NCBI GenBank assembly: GCA_027919835.1
Contig: JANVFP010000034.1
Coordinates: 248,001 to 312,000 of the forward strand
Direction: 5' to 3'
DNA: 64,000 nt
From: Lentinula raphanica
Lineage: Eukaryota; Basidiomycota; Agaricomycetes; Agaricales; Omphalotaceae
In this document: one piece after another, positions 11,518 to 24,200 of the stretch
How the letters are laid out: each line of letters starts with the position of its first letter
How positions within the stretch are numbered: position 1 is the first letter of the stretch
The notes under the pieces: model-generated
The model's input: the letters and a program-made list of their open reading frames with translations, nothing else
Database searches by the model: none
What the model was told of the DNA's origin: nothing
Position numbers and translations under genes: made by a program

Positions 11518-13079
11518 TCATTGAGTATCATCGCCATCACTCGAAGAACCACTCTGTGCCACATCTAGCACTTGCGAGTCTCCTCCCACTTCGTCAGTCT
11601 CTTCTCCCTGTTCCTCTTCCCCCTCGCTCTCGCTCTCATCCTCACTAGATTCCAACAACTCTGCAAAGTCCTGGCCAAGCATCTGCAAAAGATCTTTCCA
11701 GTCAACTCCCGTCCGACAGACTGCCTTTTTCCAGCCTGGTTTGAGCTCGTTGAGAATGGCGCGTTTGTACCATTTCATAGCGTCTCCCACCAGTGGGGTA
11801 GGCACCCATTCAATGGTAGTCTCAGTATCACTGGTCTCGCACCGAATCCAGCGGGTTCGACCTACGATTGTTAGATTGGTAATTGTCGATGACAATGAGA
11901 ACTTTCTTTAGTCGTGCTTGAAACAGCGAAGGCAAAGTACGAGCTCACGAGGTGTTATGCATATGGATAATGACGGACAGCGACTTCCCCACACTTTGAG
12001 CGCTCGGTAGTCTTCGTCCAAGCTGAATTTCCATGATCCAGGTTCATCATGGCCCGCGTTTCGTACAGATAACTTGAACAGGTTTGGAAGACATGATAAT
12101 GCGTGTCTAATCCGGACATCGTTGTCCTAATGATACCTGTAAGCCACAGAGCGGAGACACGAGACAAGACCTTACCTCATCCTCGCGGACGTACACAGAC
12201 GAGAGACTGATGGTAAGTTCCTGCAGCGCCTTGACGTGCCTAGATATGACATCTAGGTGGTCTATGTCCACCACCGGCCACATCAAATCCAGGTCCCTCA
12301 GGCGTTCCATCCGGCCCAAGCTTATCATACAGCTCTCGAAATCGTTCAGTCCCTGCCCCGTCCACTGTCCTGTGACCGATCTAAGCGCATTTTCAGCACC
12401 CAAGACTCGTACATGATGCAGCTCTCCATAAAACTTGACGAGCCCAGTCAAAGCGGTAGGCTCAGCATCGTGAAGGGAGTATCGATGGATTATGACCGGC
12501 TCCAGTGGTTCAAAGTTAAACGCGAGAGTGACTATCTGTTCGCGATGACGGGAAAAGAATTTGAGTAATTGTAGTGATAACGACGCGCTCCAGATCAATG
12601 TGTCTAGTCGAGGGAATGAACATTGGGCAATGGCGTCTTCATATGTATCACGCTCGTTCTTGGGGGGATTGATCGCCAGACAAAACAAGTTCTGTAGCAA
12701 GGGCAAAGTATTCTTCAGCAGTTCGGAATGTTCGCATATACCGCCGCCTTCAGATGACTTTTCTGTGCTGAGATTTATGATCAAAATCGGCAAGAGCACT
12801 ACTAGAAATCACGTACTTGTAGGCTATATGAAGCATCCTGACATAAGAGGCATGTGTCGGGCATGACAATAGCGTCAATAGACATTTGTGGACTGCAGAG
12901 AACGATTGTAGGAAGACGTCGTTGTAGAGGATAGGGATAGAGAGATAATTCACGCCCTTGGAAACTCTGCTCAAAGATGACTGGGTCCTTGTGTCCACGG
13001 CTTTGATGATTTCTGTAATAAGTTCGACAGGAAGAGAAGAAAAACACGCTGGCGAATTGAAGTTCATTCTTGAGAACAA
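11518..13079 (-). CDS. F-box protein, LRR-like C-terminal region
   Basis: Start MFSRMNFNSPACFSSLPVELITEIIKAVDTRTQSSLSRVSKGVNYLSIPILY is a clear F-box (LPxELxxxI...LxxVSKxxxxLxxPxLY). The middle exon (12800-12180) carries hydrophobic repeats typical of divergent LRRs, such as FPRLDTLIWSASLSLQLLKFF, MERLRDLDLMWPVVDIDHLDV and VKALQELTISLSSVYV. A further exon around 12120-11955 reads IRHALSCLPNLFKLSVRNAG. The last exon ends in a strongly acidic tail (ESSEDESESEGEEEQGEE..) with stop at 11518. The protein would join an SCF ubiquitin ligase through Skp1 and select substrates with its C-terminal part. Such genes are massively expanded in mushrooms; the substrate is unknown. A second in-frame ATG lies at 13067. 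Confidence 0.75.
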
Positions 13080-13322
13080 AAACTTTGGAAACTTCCAAGA
13101 AACTTCAGAACAGCTTTGGGGCGGCCCGGAGTAACCCGAAAAGCTGAATAAGCGCTTACGACCTTTCTTCCAGACTCCTTTGAGCGCTTCAAAGCAGTCG
13201 CCGGTGAGTGCATTCTATGGCATGATCCGTCTATAACTAACCCATGGAATATACAGAACTGCTAACATAGAAGGACGAACTCTCTGAATTTATATGGTAT
13301 CCAGCGTTTGAACGGAACTATC

Positions 13323-14603
13323 ATGAAAGACCTGTCATCGAAGTGGATCAAGGTAACAGAACCATTCCCTCACATTCTACTCGTTGAGCTTGCACGGTGC
13401 GTAGCCCATCTTTCTTCAGACTCCTATATAGCTGCTCAATTGGAAGGCTGAGGCTATAGGAGTCCCGTTAATGCAGTTCCTACTGAGTACTTATATTCAT
13501 CATACGCGTTCATGATCTGCAAAGTATCGATCTATATCCTTCTACGTCCACAGATTCTGGAAGGCCTATGGAGCCTTATTCGACTCCATTTCCGAACACA
13601 CCTCTGATGTACGGGCCGTCGTCCTCTCATCCGCATTCCCGGAAATATTCTCTGCTGGATTGGATTGTGCGTTGGAGTATCCCTCGAACGCTCGAGTGAC
13701 TTACATCTATGGTTGGCAGTACTAGAAGCGGGAGAAATTGCCAAAGCAACAGCAGATGCCGACCCCAACTCTACCGATGCTGCAAGAATAGCATTGGACT
13801 TTCAAAGACAGATACAGCCGTTCCAGCAGGCTATTACCGCTCCCGAAAGATGTCTGTTTCCTGTCATCGCAGCGGTACATGGTATGATTGTCGGACTAGG
13901 CATAGACATCATCTCTGCATGTGATATTCGGTATGCCGCATCAAGTACCAAGTTTACCATCAAGGTGAGCTGGTTGCTCTTATGAGTTATACCACGTCGT
14001 CATCTCAACTCTTCACTATGTCTGTCGTGGTGGTCACTGGTAACTTCAGGAGATAGACATCGGCCTTGCCGCAGATATGGGAACTCTAGCCTACTTACCC
14101 AAGATCACCGGAAACATGAGTTTTGTTCGCGAGATGGCTTATACTACACAATGGTTTCCTGCATCTAAAGCAGAGCAAGTCGGCCTCGTGTCGAAGGTCG
14201 TCGAGGGAGGAAAGGACGAAGTCGTTGCGGCTGCATTGGAATTGGCTAAACTTATTGCAACGAAGAGTCCCGTCGCGGTCACTGGCACGAAGAGGCTTCT
14301 CAGCCATGCTAGAGATCATTCGTGCGTTGTTTCATCATGCTGATTGCTCTTGTTTGTTTGTCGAGACTGTACCTTTGACCCCCACTCTCTCTATATAGTG
14401 TTGCAGAAAACCTCGAGTATACGAAGCTCTGGAATTCTGCTATGCTCCAGACAAAGGTATGAGATAACGTGCTCAGTACTCAGTACCTGCCCTTTTCCTG
14501 ACACTCATCGCAGGATATGATGGAAACTCTGACATCGACCAAGGCTAAACGTCCAGGGAATTTTCTGCCCCTAAATTTCAAGTTTGGACAGTCAAAGCTT
14601 TGA
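13323..14603 (+). CDS. Peroxisomal enoyl-CoA hydratase/isomerase, dienoyl-CoA isomerase-like
   Basis: Seven exons fit in phase: 13323-13396, 13460-13486 (a 27-bp micro-exon), 13554-13666, 13720-13964, 14050-14321, 14399-14456 and 14514-14603, giving 292 residues. The crotonase core is plain: ILLVELARSPVNAVPTEFW, AVVLSSAFPEIFSAGLDL (oxyanion-hole strand and acyl-CoA site), ALDFQRQIQPFQQAITAPERCLFPVIAAVHGMIVGLGIDIISACDIRYA and FTIKEIDIGLAADMGTLAYLP. The IDIGLAADMGTL segment with its acidic residues matches delta3,5-delta2,4-dienoyl-CoA isomerases (ECH1/Dci1), which handle odd-position double bonds in fatty-acid beta-oxidation. The C-terminus is ..GQSKL, a canonical PTS1 peroxisomal import signal, so the site of action is the peroxisome. 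The start codon is the first in-frame ATG after an upstream stop. Confidence 0.88.
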
Positions 14604-15662
14604 TTTTTTTTGTTGCTCTATTTATTCAAAGACTCTCATGATACATGTTTTGGTGTCGTTGCACTCGATTGACTTGTAACGCTTGTACTCACGTTTCCTA
14701 TGAGTTATGGAGGACTCCCGGGAAGTGACACTAGTTGGCATCCATGCTTGATCATGGAGATGACCCGCCGTAGTAGAGCGATGTGAGTGATCTTGCAGTG
14801 ACCATCCAAAATATGAACTATGACCTTCTCGAGACGTGTTCCATAGCAATCGTGATACATACGACTGGTGTTCATTCTCCAGTGCGGTAACAACGAGGTC
14901 GAATCGACTAGTCTCATGATCCACTGATACGCCGCGATAAAGTCGGGAGTTTGAACCTTAGTGCCGAAAGTCCTACCTCGACGGCGCTCGAAACGTGCTC
15001 TTGTATCACAGCCCAGTGCGATGAACGGCGCTCTACGGTCGAATCAGATTCAAACCCAATCGGGGAACGTTTGTCGACGAGATGCTGTTCGAGTGTCAGC
15101 TAAGAACAACACTTATCATTTTCAGCTGGCATGGTTTCAAGGTCTGTTGTCTCCCGTAGATGATTGCGTTCCAGTAGTTTGAATGCAATGTTGGCAGAAC
15201 CAACAAGTTACAGCGCATAGCTGTCGAACATGAAGCTTCCACTGCAACCGATTCCATCAGCCTACCGTTGTAATCGATGTTGTCTACAGTCATAACTGCC
15301 AGAACCTGCCGGGATGTAGTACCCTTTAGTGCTACATCATTGAAACCAGACTTTAGGCCGGGCGTTGAACATAGTCCCATTCAGATTCTCTTACACGTCC
15401 TATAGTGCTTGTCCGAGGCCTTCATACTCGCCCGAAAAGCAATGCAATTCAATCACTGGCCTCCGACTAGTAGCCTTCGGTGCTTCAAGTTGCGATTTGG
15501 GCTTAGAGTATAAAACGAGCAACCATCTTTCGTGAAAGCCCCCAAGCCTGGTGCGATCAACTCGATTAACTCTATCGGCTGGACCGATACTATCCTCTCT
15601 CTTCGACTTTTCAAGACCACCTTCTGCTCGTTACTATACAAACTACACTCACACACAGAGAC
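14604..15662. other. Intergenic, no gene seen
   Basis: About 1 kb. Minus-strand frames of 70-100 codons (e.g. 14622-14924, 15096-15380) carry no motif I recognise. The right end is the promoter of the secreted repeat protein, with the sequence tending to C/T-rich before the ATG at 15663. Confidence 0.4.
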
Positions 15663-17430
15663 ATGCGTCCTTCATTACTTGTTGTCTTAATACTTGCTGC
15701 CATCTCAACGGCTGCGCCTGTCGGAGAGGTGGACAGAGAGCACGGCCTAGTCAGGAGGGTGAAATTTCCGAAAATCAGCACTCCGAAACAGAAAGCACCT
15801 CCAAAGATCAATAATCCGCCGCCTCCTCCACCAGTGGCGCCTAAGCTGACACCCCCGCCGAAGGAGGCTCCTCCTCCTGCTCCGCATTCGCCACCACCAC
15901 CGCCTCCGCCTCCTCCACCACCACCAGTTAAGAATGCCCCCCCTCCAGCAAAGCCGAAGACAACTTCGACTACCAAACCCACTCCTACATCTACTTCGTC
16001 GAAGAAGGAGGAGCCTACTACCTCGTCCAAGGGTGCGGAACCTACTTCGTCGAAGAAGGAGGAACCTACTACCTCGTCGAAGGGCGCGGAACCTACTTCA
16101 TCTAAGAAGGAAGAGCCTACTACCTCGTCCAAGGGTGCGGAACCTACTTCCTCGAAGAAGGAGGAACCTACTACCTCGTCGAAGGGTGCGGAACCTACTT
16201 CATCTAAGAAGGAGGAACCGACCTCGTCGAAGGGTGCGGAACCTACTCCATCAAAGAAGGAGGAACCTACCTCGTCGAAGGGTGCGGAACCTACTTCTTC
16301 GAAGAAGGAAGAATCCACCTCTTCGAAGAAGGAAGAGCCTACCTCGTCGAAAAATGCGGAGCCCACTTCCTCCACGAAACATACAGGAAGCGAAACGGAA
16401 TCAAAGACAGCCACGAGCACTCCAGGGGCTGAGGAGGTATGTCGATTTTGTTCAACAGATATATCAAATGCTAAATACACTGTTGTAAATCTAGACTGGT
16501 ACGCCTACCAAGACTAGTCCTGAATCCACCATTACCCCTGCCCCGGAATCTGACCCGACAGACACAGAAACAGATCCATCGGCCACTGATAAACACCATC
16601 ATGTTATGTCGAAGGTCAAGGAGATCTTGACCGAGTTCATCAATGGCCAGTGGGTGACGACTGATACTTACGCCTACCCGACCTCTACGGATTCTTCTTC
16701 TTACTCTGAAGAGACCGGAACGCCGGATGGTTCTAGTCAGGACTTGCCTCCGGACAGTTCTAGTGAAGATGTACCTCCGGATAGTTCCAACGAGGACGTA
16801 CCTCCCGACAGCTCCAGCGAGGACGTGCCTCCAGATGATGGAGATTCTAATGACGTCCCATCAAATGAGAATAGTCCAGAAGACACTCCTTCGACTGGAG
16901 CTGACCAAGGTTCTGGCAACTCGACCAGCATCGATGACCAAAGCACTATCGACGGAGCATCGAACTCGACCAGTAACGGTACCTCGACCACCACCTCATC
17001 TGACGAGTCCAGCCCAGGAGAGGACTCGGATAGCGATAATGGTTCCGCAGCTAATAACGGAACTACTGCTGCAGGTTCCAATACAGTCGATTCTGCCACG
17101 TCTAGCGCAAAGATAGCAGGCCGCAGCGTTCGCAAGTCCACCGGCAAGGGTAGTAGCCATAGCACCACTTCATCTAACGATGAACCTAGTTCCGGTCCTG
17201 AGATGCCTGACTTTGGGATGCCTGACTTTGGGATGCCTGACTTTGGGATGCCTGACTTTGGGATTAACATCGATGGTGGCTCGTCGGATCAGAGCAGCGA
17301 AACTAGTTCCTCTTCCAGCTCGTTTAATCTCACTCCTCCCATCCTGAAGCGATCGAATCATGGCTATTCGAACAGAATGCTGCGACGTTCCAGTGCCGCG
17401 CAGATGGCCAACTCACATCGCGGACTGTAG
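15663..17430 (+). CDS. Secreted Pro/Ser/Thr-rich repeat protein
   Basis: Two exons in phase, 15663-16436 and 16495-17430, giving 569 residues. Signal peptide MRPSLLVVLILAAISTAAP, then a basic stretch (RRVKFPKISTPKQKAPPK), a polyproline block (about residues 58-95), a 14-17-residue repeat of the SSKKEEPTTSSKGAEPT type, and after the intron an acidic Ser-rich part. That part has repeats of DSSSEDVPPDSS, N-glycosylation-like N-S/T sites (SNSTSNGTS) and four exact copies of MPDFG. The end is basic (KRSNHGYSNRMLRRSSAAQ). It is low-complexity throughout, so most likely a heavily O-glycosylated cell-wall or extracellular protein. No enzymatic domain. Copy numbers of the repeats probably vary between strains. 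Confidence 0.65.
15994..16370 (+). repeat. Coding tandem repeat (KKEEPT / KGAEPT)
   Basis: About seven to eight copies of a 42-51-bp unit encoding SSKKEEPT(T)SSKGAEPT, nearly identical at DNA level. Copies differ by a one-codon Thr and by synonymous Ser codons, as expected from recent slippage or unequal exchange. Confidence 0.8.
17203..17262 (+). repeat. Four exact 15-bp coding repeats
   Basis: ATGCCTGACTTTGGG is present four times without a mismatch, encoding MPDFG x4 inside the secreted repeat protein. Perfect identity suggests very recent expansion. Confidence 0.9.
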
Positions 17431-17838
17431 CGTATACATACTTCCAAGCGATAGATACATATTCATGTTCTGTGTGTTCAACAAAGCAGAGAGTCGATAG
17501 TTAGAAAGCGTTTTGTAGTATGTCTTCACAGCTGTTCAATAAATATTTATCGAGTTTCCAAGTCAAGAAATTGGACCATCTCGTCTAAATGATTGTCATC
17601 ACAGTCAGCATGAACTAGGTAAAAAGAGAACTTACCCTAGAGTGAGACGGAAATCAGACAGGAATCTGAATGGAACGCCGAATGCAGCGCCGAGTTTGAA
17701 AGCCTTGAACTCAGCGTGTGCTTTCTTTCAGCACATACCTCTGATCATGAAGCACTTGAGTTTCGGGCGGATATATACTACATGGGGCAACCTCTAATGC
17801 TATCCAAATCCCAACAGAAGACGAGAAGAAACTCCATT
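17431..17838. other. Intergenic between converging genes
   Basis: About 400 bp between the stop codons of the secreted repeat protein (+) and the MFS transporter (-). It contains AT-rich stretches such as AATAAATATTTAT near 17540 that could serve polyadenylation. No gene seen. Confidence 0.4.
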
Positions 17839-20706
17839 TCAAGTTTGAAGTTGATATGGCAGAGAGGTGATCTGTATAGCGGTCTCGGTGCTAGCAGTGC
17901 CAACCTCTGAGATTTTCTCCTTTCGTAAATCATCACGTCGTTGAAGGAGAAAGGTTAGGAACGCGAAGAACACTGTCAGAATGTGATCAGTGAGAAGTCT
18001 ACTTGAAAAGAGGCCACCGTGAAGTAAATTAGGGGAATGAGAAGATAGATAATGGTCTTATCTGCTCCGACTAGACCGCACGGGTCATGAAATGATAGAG
18101 TCAAAACTCACTCATTCCAAAATTGAAGCATGCAGTGGCGATATTCCCCTTGAACACTCTAACATCATCCATCAAGGAGCTGTCAGTATTTGACTGTAGT
18201 ACACACTCACCGGGGCTGTTCCACTTGTGGAAACAGAACACTGCCAGCAGTGATGCAGCGGATTAGATGAGGTGGATGATGTGAGTTGCGCATTCATCAC
18301 TCACATCGGGAGCCAAGCCTGCCGTCGTTTGGATGAGTTCAAGTTTCAAAGAGAAAGAATCATTATCATTACTCGCCTGCATGACATAGGCCCACATATT
18401 GCAAGATGCGACGACAAAAGATCGTTCTAAAACATCGTCAAAGATTGGTTGGCCGGCAGGGTGAGGAACACGTATGGGTAAGATTGCAACGTTCGTGATC
18501 AATGCCTGGCAACTTACTCTCACTATCGTCTCCGGTCAGCTCGTTTGCCCAGGCTAAGATGAGACCTGACATTCCTCCAGTTATTGTTGTCTAACAGTAT
18601 TCAGATATGATTATCTGAAACCGTTGCAGCATATTGCGGTACATACGCACCATATAATACAATGCCCATCTCCTGACAATATCTGTGTATAGAGGCGTAA
18701 CGGCAAGCAAGATACATACAATCATGCTCCATGTCTTCAATGATAGAAGTAGGGTGATGAGTAACAACGACCGGAGATGATTCAAAAACTTGACTTACTC
18801 CAGATAGGATCATAGGAGGCCATCTCAATCCAATAGCATCCGACCACCAGGCCCACAACAACGCTACCATTGTGAGTATGCTTGTTAGCCTGAGAAGAGA
18901 TGCGAAGTGGATACGATTAGACTTGTCTACTCAACTGGATACGATCTGAACAATGTTTTGACCCAAAGGATAGATATTGATTTGTCCCACAGTGTAAACT
19001 ATCCTAGTCGGGGTGTTGAAGCTCTTGAACCAGAAGATCATTGACGTGGCCGGCCCCCTGCGTTGTTGAATAAAATGTACACTGAATTCAATGTTCAGCC
19101 TACGAATCTGGTTTCAATCGAATAAAACTCGGCTCACAGGGGACAAGCGTGTAAATGTGCCACGTTGTGAAGAAACCAAGGAGTTTTCTTTTCGTAAACT
19201 TGGATGGAGGTTTTCTGTTGGCTCTTTCCATACGAGTCTTCGCCAATTCCAGTTGTTTTTCGGTGTACAGCCATTTGGAAGGCCGAGTGTTGTGTGGAAG
19301 GTCGGGCATGATCAGAAATCCAAGCAGAGCAATGGGTATTGTGATTATGCCATCTATGATGAAAAGCCCTAGAAAAAAAGGAGAAATATAATCACACAAG
19401 ACGGCAGGTCAGTACATCAATGACTTGCATTTCCAGCCTGCAAGACCATGTACATCATTCAACCCATCGTAGGCAGCCTAGTGTAAACAATTAAGACTAC
19501 AACCATCCATATGTTAATAAGCCTTAAGGCCTAAAGGCTCACCGTTTGCAAAAAGCCACTGAACATCGGTCCCACAGCGCTCGCCACCTATGACACTTCA
19601 ACATGTCTCTTATTGTGCACAAATGCCACATACTTACATGGAAAATACAAGCTCGTTTGCCAAGCTCATCTTTCTGGTACCAACTGCCTATCACATATTG
19701 CATAGCAGGATAGAAAGTCGACTCTGCAAGACCTATAGCACTAGCCTCAAGTTCTGAGAATCATCCAATCAAAGTTGACCGTACCAATGAAGAATCGAAT
19801 AACGATCAGATGAGTGAAGTTTCTCGATGTGGACAGGAGTACTGTGAGGACACTCCAGAGAACTTCCATGGCAGGTATCTGTGTATAGTTCATTGTGAAT
19901 GTCCTTAGAGCAAATGATCAATGTGGTGTATTACCCAGAGAGAAGGCTTGATTCGAGTAATTAACAGGCTGAAGGTACAAAATCATTAACAAGTCTTTAG
20001 ATTCAGATCGAAGACTAACTAGGACTCGGACTCACTTAGATGGAATTTGTCCAATGACATAACCGCAAGTCCAGGCAGTTGTAATATAGTTCAAGTCATT
20101 GCCGACTCTGAGAGGTGTTCAAAACGGGACTGGAAATCAGCGGTGACAGAAGAAGACAGCTTCACAAGAGAGAACGGACGTACAGATGCAGACTGAAGGA
20201 TATCCGGATGGCATTCGTTTATTCAATTGTTCGAATAGACTCGAATCAGATTACTTACTCTTCTTGCATCCCGGACACATATGCATTCTTCATACAAATA
20301 AACGGCAATCAAGCCAGTAATGGGCACCAGGTAGAAATGATAAGACTAACCGTAACGTTCTGTTGGTCCAGATATGTGGATATATCGGAAAAAAAACAGA
20401 AGACGAGGATAAGTGAGAGTTCAGCATGCTTCCAAGATACGAATTTCGACTTATTTGCTGAGATAGGATAGAAACGCATAAGTTAACAGACATGAATCGA
20501 GCTTGGTCAGAAATCTGCGTTCTTCAGGGCTTTTGTCCCAAGTATCCCTACCCAAACCGATCCGTGTTACCTGAAGTTGAATTACGCATGCTTTGAACAA
20601 AAAGGAGATACCATATATAACTGCGAATGGAGCGTCTTTTCCGACTCGTTGTTGCAGAAAAAGTAGATTCTTGGTCTTCAGCTTGATCCTTTGACGAGAC
20701 GGACAT
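17839..20706 (-). CDS. MFS transporter, Fen2/Liz1/Dal5-like (ACS family)
   Basis: Heavily split gene. The start MSVSSKDQAEDQESTFS (20706) runs through an intron into SYIWDTWDKSPEERRFLTKLDSCLLTYA, the usual cytosolic lead-in of pantothenate/vitamin-type permeases. Then YLDQQNV, NAYVSGMQEDL, LNYITTAWTCGYVIGQIPS, HLIVIRFFIGLAESTFYPAMQYVIGSWYQKDELGKRACIF and AVGPMFSGFLQT. The 12-TM midpoint reads FIIDGIITIPIALLGFLIMPDLP with the TRxxKWLYTEKQLELAKTRM loop. C-half pieces include MVALLWAWWSDAIGLRWPPMI, FKGNIATACFNFGM and a last exon VFFAFLTFLLQRRDDLRKEK, ending PYQLQT at 17839. The family imports small organic anions such as pantothenate, nicotinate, biotin or allantoate with protons. Substrate is not decidable from sequence. 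At least ten introns; several short exons are inferred. Confidence 0.8.
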
Positions 20707-21237
20707 ATCAGCTAGCCTGCTGCCAGTAGACGATAACCCTCGAAGAGATGGGCCTGGAGGAACATGATCCAAACTGCAGGTTTATAAATGAGCTATTGAT
20801 CGATGAATTGAACGAGACAGATGACCGTCTTGCGCGTTTTAGTTGCAATTTGAAGCAATCCCGCAGAGTAATATAGCCCTTGCGGGGAAGTCTTGAAGTA
20901 CATAAGTATCCCTGAAATCAAGGCTCTTGGCAATGTTGATCCAACTCGACCCAACGAACGCCCTCGAACGCCTCGTCGGAACCGGAAGATTCGAAAGTAC
21001 CCGGGGGCATATAGCAAAAATCGACAAGAGGGTTGACTACCATGGCAAGATAACACGAGCGTCAACTGCAAATTCGAAACAGCGTTCAATTCATTGGTAA
21101 GATGACATCGAATTGCACCACAATGTTGCGTGATAATGAATGTCACCAATTCGCGTTATGCCTCATAACATCCATGATCCAGTAGTCAATAGCAGGGGTC
21201 AAGCAATCGACGACTCACTATAGAAGATGTATGCAGA
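20707..21237. other. Intergenic, no gene seen
   Basis: About 530 bp between the MFS start and the stop of the ArAE-type protein. The minus-strand frames at 20793-21149 show no motif. It must hold the MFS promoter and the 3' region of the upstream minus-strand gene. Confidence 0.4.
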
Positions 21238-24200
21238 TTATTGCATTCTTGTACTAGTTCTACTTCCCAATGGAACACTCTCCCTCCTCCCTGCCCCGGC
21301 TCCGAAACCAGTGGAACCAAGACCTTGTATGTGATACTGTTCGCCCACTATCTCCTTTGCAGCAACCATAAGTCTATCCAATCGACCAACGATTCCGAAC
21401 GCTGTTGATACACCAACACAAAACATCCTGAACACGTTATGAACAATGCTTGTCAGTCATAAACAATTGAAAAGCAAAAACTCGGCTCCTTACAAATACT
21501 GTTCATTTTCTAATGTTTCCTTCGTTAAGGTTCTGGGAAGACCATAATCCTCTTCAGCTTCTTTATGTATTACGTTCAAACCATGATATTTCAACATGAA
21601 TCTATCCACGAGCGGACATGGAGTGATCTGAGGTAGCGGTGTTCCTGTCCGAAGGGAAGTAGAGATCATACCTGATATGTGAGAGGTGAGTGGCATGACG
21701 GAGATAGATACGATATGCGTTAACTCACTGATGACCGCTAGAACGTCTCCTTGGAAGTTTGGATCAATGAACCGGGTTCTACTCAGCAATGCCCGCGTCC
21801 ATGCAGGTTCAAGATGCTCTATGATAGAAAGCAGGTGAGATAGCGAGTACGAGATTTGCCTGTATCAACGCATGATCAATCCACATCGGATGCCAGATGA
21901 ATTCAAGGACACACATCTGCAATTCAAACAACGTATGATATCGCTCTTCTGGCCATTTTCCTCTCAATGAAATCTGGAAGTGAAAATTTGAGACTCACGT
22001 TGTGCTGCAGAGAGCAGTTACGAACCTCGTACTTCACATTCACTTTACCTGCCTTCAAGCGACCAAGTTTGCCACGTATCGCAATCAGTCTCGCAACGAT
22101 TGCATGGGTTTCTTCACTATGGCCAAGCGTTTGTGTTGCAGGATCATGATCGCCCGTGTTGTTCTTGTTGCTAGATGAGTTGGCATTTGGTAGCGAGAGA
22201 ACCGCGCAATAGATGACGCCGAGCTCCGCACAAGTTGTAGCGAGGGTGGTTCGTTGATATCGTCGAAGTGTAAAGGCAGGAGGGAAGAACGAGAAAACAC
22301 TGAGCAGGGGATCGAGTTCAGGAGATAATTAGGTCGGAATACGAGACAACTCACAAAGCTGCAAAGACACCGCAAGCTACGAGCAAGAATCGACGCTGAT
22401 CGAATGTAGTATCTAGTCCTGACCCTTAACAATGACTCAAACCAACTTACCCAAGCAACACTCCAACCGACCCCGGGACTCGAGGGCAACGCTTGGAACT
22501 GGTCTTGGTACGAATAACCGATCACCTAGCAAGGGGCAAAATTCATCGACAATCATCCGAGAACCTTGACTCAGAAACTCACCAAAACCGTAGTGACAAA
22601 GAAAATCAATATCCTCATCGGGGGCCCAGGTATATACAACCGTATGTAGAAGAAGAAAGGAAAGCAGACTGCGAAAATTGCCCCTAGTGCATATGGAGAT
22701 GCTTGATGCCCGGTTGTGGGTGCACAAATATACCTGTATGGATATCCGAGCATGAGATTTGCGGCTCCGAAATGTTGAGAGAAAGAACTCACCACATACA
22801 CAGACCGACACCACCACCAAGGAATGTACTGAGAATCCTCGTAAGAAACCCAAAGGTTGTGTCACCACGGAAGCGAGCGGAAGTGAGCTGTGCCATTACG
22901 CTGATGGTTTCGTGAGCGTTTGATGGTTTTGAAGACACTGAACTGAACATACATTCCCCAAAGGAACCGGTTATCTGCCAATGTCTGGTTAAGCAAAACT
23001 TCAATGTCAATAGAACTAGTTGACGACTCACCATAAGCGAACTGCGCCGACCCGCGGATGAAGAATGGGATACACATCAGCGCTGTTCAAGTCATCTATC
23101 AGTACGACACAAGAGAAAGAAGGACAAGATATCACTTGTCAGAACCCCCGCTTTCACGGCATACAACGCATTACCACCCGTCAAACCCACCACACGCTTG
23201 TACACCCACCTGCCCATCAGCTCCCAAACATTACCCGGAGGTAACGCATCTGGGTCTCTCCGTTTAGGATACGGCAACCCCATCCCATACATATTATCCT
23301 CCTCATCTCCCCCCATCCCAATCCCAATCCCATTCCCTACCCTCGTCTCTCCCGACATTTCATCCAACTCAACATCCCGTCTCCGGTCCCTATCAACATG
23401 TTGCACCCGATCAGGATCCTCCTCTTCCCCTTCCTCTCCCTCCGCACCAGTACTCGCACTTCGCCCGACGTTATCACTATCGCTCCACACACCCTTGATC
23501 CACTCCAGAAACAACGCAAAGCTCACGAGGCTCTGAATCTTTGGTGTCCAGACCCGACGATGGCGACGTTCGGGTCGAGTTTCGAGACGGATGACGTGGT
23601 CGAGGAGTTCTCCGAGCATGTCTGCGAATCGCATGAGGTGGTATTGATAGACGTAGCAGTTGAATAGATATCGATGAGAAGGAATTTGGTTGTAGTCGTA
23701 ACTCCAAAGGTTCGACTCATCCGTACCAGTCGGACTGTCTAATGGGTCGAGCGCATCCGTGTACGGCTTGACGACATTCAGCCTGGTCTCTTGCCGGAAC
23801 CGATTCAGCTCCTCCTCGAGGTTTCTTCGAACATTCCGGATTTCAGATACACGTTCTTCCCATTGAAGCCTTTTCGCCTGTTCTCGTCTCTCAAATTTGG
23901 CTTTACTGTTGAGAAGCGCAGAGGTGAAGATTGATTTTGCGAGTTTCCAGGACGCTCCGTCTCTAGCTGCGGCTCCTGAGAACCATGTCTGAAGACAGCC
24001 AGTCGCGGTTTGACATTGCTCGAGAAGCGGAGTGCATGATTCTTGCAGGAGACTGTGTGTTTGGGTGGTGTGGGATTCGGTTCGGGGATCATGCCATACA
24101 TGAGCTTCCAGGTCAAGATACCTCTGGCTCTCGAAGACGCCGACTAGAGTATGGTTACAGAGTTATAAAGACTGCTGTGGTGAATAGAATAGGAAGCTAC

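Noticed and set aside
15611..16480. 289-codon minus-strand open frame opposite the secreted repeat protein
   Set aside because: It is the antisense of a low-complexity repeat (GSSFFEEVGSA..). The plus strand has a signal peptide, phased splicing and sensible composition.
16737..17270. 177-codon minus-strand open frame
   Set aside because: Antisense of the Ser/Asp-rich exon 2 of the same gene; repetitive with no start context.
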